This document shows positions 1 to 8,000 of a DNA stretch of 18,270 nt, one piece after another. The DNA comes from Saccoglossus kowalevskii (taxonomy: Eukaryota; Hemichordata; Enteropneusta; Harrimaniidae): the NCBI RefSeq assembly GCF_000003605.2, contig NW_003116447.1, positions 679,251 to 697,520 of the forward strand, written 5' to 3'. Numbering within the stretch: position 1 is the first letter of the stretch; every line of letters starts with the position of its first letter. A model generated the notes under the pieces. That model saw nothing but the letters and a program-made list of their open reading frames with translations. It did no database searches and had not been told where the DNA came from. Made by a program: the position numbers and the translations under genes.

Positions 1-85
1 AAAAAGGTTATCTTCCAGCGCCTGGCCCGCTGTTCCTGATTTTTAAGAGTGGACTTTGAACTCAACTGCACCAGACGACACACGG

Positions 86-250
86 TTAAAGCGGGAGGAT
101 CGTCACCTGCGCACGCGCGGGAATTGAGTCCCAAGCGATGATGACAACACACGCTAAGAGCGCAAAGGCTCATGGATAGACACTTGTTTGTAAACAATGA
201 CACGCCATGGCCACCTGACGCATGCGTAGGTGACAACTCCCCCGCTTCAA
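86..250. repeat. MITE-like inverted repeat, upstream of first GIMAP gene
   Basis: Arms 86-116 and 220-250 are reverse complements over 31 bases with 7 mismatches by eye (core gtcacctgcgcacgc against gcatgcgtaggtgac). All mismatches are transitions, which is the decay expected of methylated CpG-rich DNA. The spacer is about 103 bp. No coding capacity. Confidence 0.6.
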
Positions 251-338
251 ATATGCCTAGTTATGTGAACCGATGTTTCTAAAATAGCTTTCCACATACG
301 TTGACCGGCGGACAACAAAACTGAAATGAAACAAACTT

Positions 339-396
339 ATATATACCATGGATGCACTAACAGTACTTTGTTAGTACGTCCATGTACAGTATATAC
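339..396. repeat. Short imperfect palindrome
   Basis: tatataccatgga at 339-352 is mirrored by tccatgtacagtatata (380-396), and actaaca (357-362) by tgttagt (369-375). It can form an imperfect hairpin. The role is unknown. The TATATA within it is not obviously a promoter. Confidence 0.4.
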
Positions 397-440
397 AAAG
401 TGTTTATCATGCCTGATGTTTATGACAAAGTTGCTAATCG

Positions 441-568
441 TTAAAGGGTAGTGGGCGTCGCGTCGCATCGTTTTCGAAATGGGACTCACAGCGAAGTACA
501 CAACGTGTGTAAAATACATTGTTTACATCATTTTCTTACACGCGCTGCGCGACGACCACGCCCTTTAA
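441..568. mobile_element. TTAA-flanked MITE
   Basis: A 128-bp element. The left end TTAAAGGGTAGTGGGCGTCG and the right end (read in reverse complement) TTAAAGGGCGTGGTCGTCGC share a terminal inverted repeat of about 25 bp. TTAA at both ends fits a TTAA-target family such as piggyBac-like MITEs. No ORF of its own. It lies about 160 bp upstream of the GIMAP ATG. Confidence 0.55.
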
Positions 569-725
569 GGTGGACGTGTTTGATATGCGTCCCATACTAT
601 GCACAACAATGGCGTGGGTCACACGAGAACACAGTGCCTCTTAAAAGAAAAGTCATAGTTACATAAGTTACTTATTGTGTTTTAGAAAGTATTCTGCAGT
701 AAACTCTGTCACCTTTTTCAGAACC

Positions 726-1580
726 ATGACTTCTGAGCAAGATTCCACGGAAACCGCCCCACAAACCGAAACACGGCGAGATACGCTGAATATTATTCTA
801 CTTGGTCGCACCGGAAGTGGGAAGAGTGCCACCGGAAATAGCATAATTGGAGAACGAGTTTTCCACAGTGCCCGATCTTTAGTTTCAGCCACAGAAAAAA
901 CTCAATGGGCGTCGTCCCAATTTGGGCAAAGAAAGATCGTTGTGATCGACACTCCGGGACTGTTCGACAATCGCGATGATTCCTCACAATCCCACGTGTT
1001 GACAGAAGTGAGCAAAAGTATCGGCATTGCCGTGAGTCAAGGTGACGGGATAGATGCCCTTGTCCTCACGCTCAATGCGGATGAACGATTAACGGAAGAG
1101 CATATAGCTGGCATCAAAGTCATACGCCAAGTATTCGGGGATAATATTATGAATAGGGTGATAGTTTTATTTACCAGGAAAGACCAGCTTGACCAGGAAG
1201 GTATGACACTGGACCAATACTTGTCTGATGTGCCGCCGTTCCTGAAGCGGCTTTTCCGCGACTGTGGTAATCGGGTCATGGCATTTGATAATGACACAGA
1301 TAACACTCAAGACAAACAAGATCAAGTCGATAAGCTTATTGAGATGGTGGACAAAACTAATGAGCAGAATGGCAATAAACCATTCAACAACCACCTGACT
1401 GAGCGTGTGAAGGAGATATTGAAAATGGATAGAGATCAATATAACGGGGATGCCGATGAGGCAGTGAAAATGCAGTGTGTGGATATCGCTAATGGCGATG
1501 CAATTATTATAAGAAACATAGCCGCCGTGTTCTTTCGTATTTTATCTCATGCACTTCGTCTACTATGGGGACAATTGTAA
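726..1580 (+). CDS. GIMAP/AIG1-family GTPase, first of a tandem pair
   Basis: Predicted 284-residue GTP-binding protein of the AIG1/GIMAP family, whose members act as membrane-associated GTPase scaffolds in immune cells and stress or pathogen responses. Visible motifs: G1 P-loop GRTGSGKS (residues 27-34) followed by the family-typical ATGNS, G3 DTPGLFDN (75-82), G4 TRKD (150-153), and the conserved C-N-R-x-x-AFDN block near 205-215. The last ~20 residues (AVFFRILSHALRLLWGQL) are hydrophobic with spaced Arg/His and could be an amphipathic or membrane anchor, as in several GIMAPs. I chose the ATG at 726 (A at -3). The ORF is open back to 675, but a strong acceptor (tttttcag, ending at 720) lies 5 bases before the ATG, so the upstream Met is probably intronic. 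The GTPase domain lies in one exon, as is usual in the family. A specific vertebrate ortholog cannot be assigned. Confidence 0.92.
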   Translation: MTSEQDSTETAPQTETRRDTLNIILLGRTGSGKSATGNSIIGERVFHSARSLVSATEKTQWASSQFGQRKIVVIDTPGLFDNRDDSSQSHVLTEVSKSIGIAVSQGDGIDALVLTLNADERLTEEHIAGIKVIRQVFGDNIMNRVIVLFTRKDQLDQEGMTLDQYLSDVPPFLKRLFRDCGNRVMAFDNDTDNTQDKQDQVDKLIEMVDKTNEQNGNKPFNNHLTERVKEILKMDRDQYNGDADEAVKMQCVDIANGDAIIIRNIAAVFFRILSHALRLLWGQL

Positions 1581-1710
1581 ATAAGGTTATCGGGAGGCAA
1601 GATAGTTAAATCACCTGCATTCCACGCCCAGCCTGTAAAAATACCGGACAACGATCGACCAGGTCGAAAGTTCGACTTTTATCTTTTACTGATTGCTGCC
1701 AGGGCGTTAC

Positions 1711-1718
1711 TATATAAG
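1711..1718 (+). promoter_or_regulatory. Candidate TATA box
   Basis: TATATAAG is a consensus TATA element, 130 bp past the stop of the first GIMAP gene. It could start transcription of the second GIMAP gene (first exon non-coding, joined to the acceptor at 2870). In AT-rich DNA such a match can occur by chance. Confidence 0.25.
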
Positions 1719-2460
1719 AGACGGAATGACACACTAGTTGAATATACAATTTAAAACGATTTAATGCTAAGCATAAGTTTTTTTTAAATTAGTAAACGAA
1801 CGAGGTTATACAGACTATAATTTTTATGTCTTTGACATTGCACTGCTAGTTATACTCGCTCCATATACAAATAACGTTTCTTGCTGTACATTGCTAGTTG
1901 CAAATATATATATATACTCTTTTAATACGGCGGAATAATATGGCCTCACATTGGAATACTTAGTTCTGTTTAATGAATGTCGTGCACACCATACAGCTGG
2001 TAATTCCTGCATTTAAATTAACAAGTGTGATCAATCCCGTAGGACGATAATGAACTTGCGCACTGATGACTAACACATCATTTAAATATGAACAATTCTA
2101 GTTGTATTCTTACTCTACTGCACAGCACACCGTAATTATTAATGTACTAATCACTTAAAATAGAATATCCAAAATACGAATTCTCACCAAATGCGTCGTA
2201 TTTAAAGGGCTTGTTCACAGTAGATTTGGATAAATGCTGTTGGATCCACAAACTTCGAACATCTGTCAGTTAAACTGTAGTAAAAATGTGTTTATTTCAC
2301 GCACAGTCCTTCTGGGGACTGTGTTTCTAGGTATGCAGATTAGTAAACTGCCATGGTTGTATTTATCAAATGGTTGTTGATTGCAACTTTGTTGGATTGG
2401 ATAGATGAGAGTTCCTCCTATTGAAACAGATGCAATGAATTTTCTTAGAGGAACAATGTA

Positions 2461-2530
2461 AATAAACCTTAGCAGTGTATATACGCAAAATGTATGAAGT
2501 TATTAATAAGAAAATAAAGCATTCAATAAA
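2461..2530 (+). terminator. Cluster of poly(A) signals for first GIMAP gene
   Basis: AATAAA occurs at 2461-2466, 2513-2518 and 2525-2530, about 0.9 kb after the stop at 1580. This is the most likely 3' end of the first GIMAP transcript. Confidence 0.5.
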
Positions 2531-2884
2531 TCATTTGTGAATTATCAAAACCATTCTCAATTTGTATTTCAAGCGAGTAACTGTATGTGTCATGTGTCTA
2601 CAAGTAGTTATTTTGGCCATATTCATCTATATAATAGGATGACTGTTGACTGTGTATTATGATCAAGCCATTCACAGCCCTATCGGCATGGACTATTTAT
2701 TATACCCCTGAGAACACAGTGTTGATGGTGTGAGATGAGTAACAAACTTGAAATACTTTTAGGAAACATGAAGAGGGGCATCTCTCAATAATTCTAATGT
2801 ATGCACATTCATACAATCCATTCATCACCTTACCTGGAAAGCTAGTGACTTGCACTTTTGATAATCCACAGGTGTCTACATGGA

Positions 2885-3760
2885 ATGATTTTTGAAGCTA
2901 ATTCAATGGCTTCATGGAGATACTTACCTACTATGGACTTTTACATGAAGAAATCTCGTTTGAGTATATTTAGCATACAGAGAGATGCAACAATTCCGCA
3001 TGGCAATCAAGTGAATTTAGTTTTAGTGGGAATCACTGGGAGTGGAAAAAGTGCAACGGGAAATAGTCTACTGGGCAGAAAGGCTTTTCAGAGTAAGCTG
3101 AGCCAGAAAGCAGTGACAGAGAGAGTACAGTGGAATAGAAGAGTTGCTGATCGTGAGACTCTTATAATCGATACACCTGGGTTATTTGATAATCGCTCAA
3201 AGTTCCTGCATGAACATACATTGTACGAAATATGTAAATGTATTGATATAGCTAAAAGCCAAACTGGGCAGGGTATACATGCAATTCTTTTGACAATTAA
3301 TTCAAATAGTCGAATAACGAAGGAAAGTGAACAAGCCATTGAGATTCTTCACAGATTATTTGGTAGCACTTTCACCAACTTTCTTATTATCGTCTTTACT
3401 AGAGGAGATGTGCTAGAAAAAGACAAATTAACTCTGGAACAATTTCTTTGTAGCGTACCATCTTGCTTCAAGACACTGCTCAAAGAGTGTAACAATCGAT
3501 GTATTGTTTTCAACAACAGAACAAAAAATGGACAAACTAATCAGCGACAGTTCTCAAAACTTTTGAATATTATTGATGACATGACTGAAGTTAATGGCAA
3601 TCAAACTTTGTTAGAGGATATCAGTGGAAATGTAGAGATCATTATCAAAGAAATAGGCAACGACAATCATAATATTCTGTACACAGGACTTACTGAGGAT
3701 ATACTAGACTCATTGGAGGAAGCAAACAAATACAGCATTTGTAGAGATACATCACCTTGA
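2885..3760 (+). CDS. GIMAP/AIG1-family GTPase, second of a tandem pair
   Basis: Predicted AIG1-type GTPase, about 291 residues from the ATG at 2885. The motifs are G1 GITGSGKS (49-56) followed by ATGNS, G3 DTPGLFDN (96-103), G4 TRGD (172-175), and the conserved CNNR-x-x-VFNN block. It shares order and spacing with the gene at 726 but is clearly diverged, so this is not a recent duplication. The C-terminus is polar and acidic with no hydrophobic tail, which predicts a soluble or differently targeted protein. The start is uncertain: the frame is open from 2858, but an acceptor (taatccacag) ends at 2870, which would put the first Met in an intron. ATGs at 2885, 2906, 2933 and 2945 are all possible starts ahead of the GTPase fold. 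The residues before the fold resemble no known domain. Confidence 0.9.
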   Translation: MIFEANSMASWRYLPTMDFYMKKSRLSIFSIQRDATIPHGNQVNLVLVGITGSGKSATGNSLLGRKAFQSKLSQKAVTERVQWNRRVADRETLIIDTPGLFDNRSKFLHEHTLYEICKCIDIAKSQTGQGIHAILLTINSNSRITKESEQAIEILHRLFGSTFTNFLIIVFTRGDVLEKDKLTLEQFLCSVPSCFKTLLKECNNRCIVFNNRTKNGQTNQRQFSKLLNIIDDMTEVNGNQTLLEDISGNVEIIIKEIGNDNHNILYTGLTEDILDSLEEANKYSICRDTSP

Positions 3761-4149
3761 TATTCTAAAATGTGTTTGGTATCATACTGATTTGCTTTAA
3801 GTTAAACCCAATTTAAATGGTAATACAAGAGATTAGTGTTCCCAAGTGAAGTACAGCCAGGTTGCATTTTCTTTAAAATTAGTTGATGTTCCTGACTCCA
3901 GGAAGAAGTAAAATATAGTGATCACAAAAAGAGAATCTTGCTGAGAAATCAAACAAGAACACCAGTTTATTATAACTGGATCAGCATAATCAGTATCCGT
4001 CCAGTAAAATTGAGCCACACTGGAGGAATAACCTGTATGATCTCTACTAATATTGATAACCCTAGAAGTGAGTTTTGTAATATAGTGTTTGAGAACATAA
4101 TATACAATGAACATAATATAATTAACAAGGACGGAAAAAATATCTAAAA

Positions 4150-4155
4150 TTTATT
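4150..4155 (-). terminator. Poly(A) signal, TEX14-like gene
   Basis: TTTATT on + is AATAAA on -, about 200 bp after the stop at 4359. It lies left of the + strand signal at 4186-4191, so the two mature transcripts would overlap here. Confidence 0.55.
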
Positions 4156-4185
4156 CAACAGCTTTTTCCATTTGCTAATGCATAT

Positions 4186-4191
4186 AATAAA
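4186..4191 (+). terminator. Poly(A) signal, second GIMAP gene
   Basis: AATAAA, 426 bp after the GIMAP stop codon. It is the first such hexamer on this strand after the gene. Confidence 0.5.
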
Positions 4192-4358
4192 CCAATAACA
4201 AATAACCAACTAATGCTATACTGTTGCTATGGTTTTGCCAAATCAAAATGCTTCTTCTTGGTTGCTTTGACTTAACTACTTCAATCGGTACCACAACCAT
4301 GCTGATCAGACAATCTTGCATCACAATTCTCTGACTCTGTACTACAACATTTTAGATG

Positions 4359-5054
4359 TTACTCTGATTCTGATTCTGCTTTGGTACTACAATCTTGCTT
4401 CTCAGATGGTACTGCATCATTCTCATCACCATCATTTTCTTTTTGCTCAGATACTACTTCATTAATTTCTGACAATACTTCCTCCGTACCTTTCAAATGT
4501 TGCTGTGACTCCACTGCGTCCATACCATCATCTTGCTGCTCTGACGGCACTGCATTACCATCACATTCCTCCTGCACTGCGATTGCTTCATTTGGTGGTT
4601 GATTGGATGTTACTATCACATTACTATCACATGGCTTCTCTGACGATGATAACTCTGTGGCATTAGATTGCTGCAGTGTTGTTGCTGTCTTCTCATCATC
4701 ACACTGGTTTTGTAGTACCACCACCTCAGGACTATCACATACTGGGAGTGACAATGTCATCTCAGTATCATCATATTGGCGATCAGATGATACTGTCTCA
4801 GATTGCAGCTTGTCTTTGTCAGTGCTTGTTTTAACTGCCTCAGTTATACTCTGCTTTGATGTCACTGTACTTGCTATATGATTGTTTAAATGATCTTCTT
4901 CAGATAAGGCTTGATTTCCCATAGCTTGAGTTGATAGGCCTTCAATCGATGAAGACACAGATGTTGTTATGGGTGTTGATGTTTTCCTGGACACTGTTTT
5001 CTTAGACAGGGCTTGCAGAGATTTTGACGTGCCCGGTTGGCTTTTGTCTACTGT
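4359..5054 (-). CDS. TEX14: TEX14-like exon 16: acidic, low-complexity C-terminus and stop
   Basis: Residues 719-949 plus stop. A Ser/Thr/Lys-rich start (TVDKSQPGTSKSLQALSKK) passes into a strongly acidic, Gln/Ser-rich tail with loosely repeated cassettes such as AVPSEQQDD and AVPSEKQD, ending KAESESE. It is probably disordered. Acceptor tgtccacag at 5055-5063. The long open + strand frames over this exon are its codon-composition shadow. Confidence 0.85.
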   Translation of the reverse strand, partial: TVDKSQPGTSKSLQALSKKTVSRKTSTPITTSVSSSIEGLSTQAMGNQALSEEDHLNNHIASTVTSKQSITEAVKTSTDKDKLQSETVSSDRQYDDTEMTLSLPVCDSPEVVVLQNQCDDEKTATTLQQSNATELSSSEKPCDSNVIVTSNQPPNEAIAVQEECDGNAVPSEQQDDGMDAVESQQHLKGTEEVLSEINEVVSEQKENDGDENDAVPSEKQDCSTKAESESE

Positions 5055-8000
5055 CTGTGGACATAAGTATAAGAAAGAATTATTATTAGGATATAACACG
5101 ACTGTTTGTTTTATTACAACTACTAGCAAGCGACCTGTTGGGCATTCATAACAACATTATTTGTGAATAGATTTTCGGAATAAAGTTAACCCTTTGTTGA
5201 AACACGCCAATCACTTGACAAAGCAAAGTTTGAAAAAAAAAATCAGTCTCTAATGATTTTCAACAGCCAAAACAGCAGTCCATCAGTCATCAATATCAAT
5301 TTTGTCAAATAAAATGGTCACCTGTAACAAACTCAAATTCAGATCATTACACAAACTAACTCTTATCTACAATGTATGTGGACCAACATACTACCTGTTT
5401 ACTAAATTGATCAATCTCCATTTGCATTGTTATACATCTAGCACTGAAAACAATAGATCTTACCATTTATTGAAAAAAATCTTCTTGCAATCGTTCAAAA
5501 TGTATTTATTTTCACATTTTCAACATTCAAAGTTTTCAATAGTTGATCTAAATAACATTTAAGAATATTGACATATTATCACTATCATAGGAAAAAAGAA
5601 TACTGCCACAGAATACAAAAGTTTGCACAATGCAATACTCTTCAGTTGTCATTTTTTGACATTATTTCTCACTGAATTCTAAGTACAACTATCAGTAATG
5701 TATATTAATAATGCGGTTATCATGTCAATTTTATATATGTCGGCCATCCATAATTCCTGTGATAACCTTGTATCTATCAAACAAATATGATAGGTGACAA
5801 TTTTAACAGACTAAAATGGCAATGACTATTACAGCGGGCGCAAGATATTTACATACACCTGACTCCCGCACCCGGTAGGTAATTACCGAGGCACTTTGCA
5901 ACATTACTTTGCAAATATAAAAAAAAGAATTATTGTTGACAAAATGAAAGTAACTGATATACATCAAGTTGACAATTTTGAATCAAATCATGAAACAAAA
6001 TGATGTGCATAGTAGTTTATTTCAAATTAAATTCATGCAAACCCAAGCCTAAAAACAGTATAACTAAATTATGAATCTCTCATTTTCCTCATTTTTCCAA
6101 TAGTACAGAAACTAATAATGAGAAATAAGTAGAACAGTTATATAAAACACAGTAACAAATGATTATACATTTACCGCTTCTGTTTGTACTTCAAAGCTAG
6201 ATACAAGATTCTTGACACTTCCTTTACCAGCAAACCACTGTGAGGAGAGGTTGGTTTCCAGACTTTCTTCCACTGAACTAAGATAAGCACAGACATACAT
6301 TACTGAATTATAACATATTCTCATTTCTCTCACTGTAATGACATATGGGTTTTATAGAAAACAGTAAAAAATTGACCTAAAATGACCAGTAATGAAAGGG
6401 AAATGAGTTTCAGATTACTGCAAACCATCTAATCAAAGAAAGCTTAGAATGAACTCCTGTATCTTGAAGTTATTGGAGGCATGAAGTACAAATAAGGAAT
6501 ACTGAAGCACATCTTCAATACACATGAAGCAGGATTGCATTTATTGAACATGTATATCTATATATTTACCATGTTTCATTAAATTCTGTTGATATGGCAC
6601 TTGACAAACAATTGATAATGCTTAAATTTAGCTAATTAATATGCAAATTAGGTCATTTATATGCACAGATTTCAACCAAAAACTAATCAGATCTGTGCAA
6701 TATCCCAAGGTATCTATGTACCAAGTTTCAATGCACTAACCACAAAGATCAATGTCAATTGACTGTTTTTTAAAGCAAATTACCAAAGTTAAGGTATTTT
6801 GTTTTGATAAAATAGAAGCTTTTTATCTATTTTAGATATACAGTACATATTTCTTCTCCCCACATCCTGGAAGTATTTATCATCATACATGCTAGCCCAC
6901 ACTGTGAAATAACTATTATTGATCTTACATACTTTTCACAAGAAGGCCTATCCCAAATGCTGGCATTGCTATCATTTTCATATATAGTCGCTGTGGAAGT
7001 TTGGCTGTCCAAACTGCTTGGTACCGCTGTGGATGCTACTGTCTCAGGTTGATGACTAAAAAGAAGAAGTAACAAGACAAACTATTCTCTGTTAGATCAG
7101 GCTGAGTTTTGATCTGGCACTGTATACAATATGCACAAACAAACAAAAATGTATGTGCAACCAGAAATCCACTATCTGTGATCATTATTAGAGCATGGAA
7201 GGTACTAACCGTTAGTACCTTTCATGATCACAAGAATGGTTGATGACCTTGTCTATAACGAACATGGGAAATGGAGGGAAATGATACTGAAAAAACCAAA
7301 GAAACCGCCATTTAACCACTTATTGAGCAGATACAGATCAAACATTAGTTTGATGAATGCCATATAGTTTCAACAGAACATGAATATATTTCAAAAACCA
7401 TATATCCATCAGTCAGTCAAAAAGAACTGTGTTCATTATAGTTTTATAGTGCTTAATTAACTTTATAGTATCACCCTTCCACTTTTAAAGGTTTCTGCAG
7501 TCACATGAAACTTAAAGTCACATGATTGGGAATTTTGTTTGTGCTTTAAAATCCCTCAAGATATATTGTCAAGTCTGTAATTACCAATTAGTCGTGTCAT
7601 TTACAGCAGACTCCTTATCTATTTCAATGGTATCTGAAGAAGGAAAATGTAAAATATATTAATAACTATAAGAAAGCATTCAAAGCAACAAACCAAGACT
7701 AAAAATTGATAAACTGCATGTCTGTACCGATTTAAAACAAATGATTGACACTTTAAATTGTATGGTCTATAGCCATGAAAATACTTCTAAGTTCTAGATA
7801 ATAAACTATGACAGATTATCTAGTTGGTTGTTAACAGAAGCATAGTACTTTTTGAAAGCTTACTGCAATTTTCATTATTATATGTATTATTATATGTAAT
7901 GTTTTATTTTTCCATAATTCAAATCTGGTGTTTAGTGCTTTTGTTTCATTTATCTACCGGTAGAATGGGTCTTACCGACTGGTGTTGGCTCACTATTTAA

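Larger units (their letters stand above)
1..720 (+). other. Upstream region of first GIMAP gene
   Basis: More GC-rich at its left end than the rest of the window. It contains the two inverted-repeat elements listed separately and ends at a splice acceptor (cacctttttcag, 709-720). No exon or core promoter could be called with confidence. Confidence 0.4.
1581..2870 (+). other. Inter-GIMAP region: 3' UTR of gene 1 and leader/intron of gene 2
   Basis: AT-rich with no convincing ORF. It holds a TATA-like TATATAAG at 1711-1718, an AT dinucleotide run at 1903-1916, a small hairpin (cacagtcc at 302-309 and ggactgtg at 316-323 of the 2000s block, i.e. 2302-2323), clustered AATAAA signals at 2461-2530, and the acceptor ending at 2870. 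Confidence 0.5.
3761..4358. other. Convergent 3' region between second GIMAP gene and TEX14-like gene
   Basis: 600 bp shared by the 3' UTRs of two tail-to-tail genes. Open frames here (e.g. 3833-4114 on -, 3938-4147 on +) have no recognisable protein features and are treated as chance. Both poly(A) signals lie within it. Confidence 0.55.

Noticed and set aside
321-336. Possible interferon-type response element (tgaaatgaaac) before the GIMAP gene
   Set aside because: The two GAAA cores are one base too close for the consensus, and invertebrate relevance is unknown.
793-1439. Minus-strand open frames opposite the first GIMAP gene
   Set aside because: Shadows of a gene with complete GTPase motifs.
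3833-4147. Small open frames on both strands in the convergent 3' region
   Set aside because: No family signature, and both overlap 3' UTRs and poly(A) signals.
4381-4881. Two adjoining + strand open frames opposite the last TEX14-like exon
   Set aside because: Ser/Cys-rich shadow of the acidic minus-strand coding exon. No domain and no splice or promoter support.
5302-5562. 86-codon + strand open frame
   Set aside because: Lies in an AT-rich intron of the TEX14-like gene. Composition is typical of chance translation and no motif is seen.
5830-5895. Possible tRNA-derived SINE in a GC-richer patch
   Set aside because: No A box/B box pair with correct spacing could be found.
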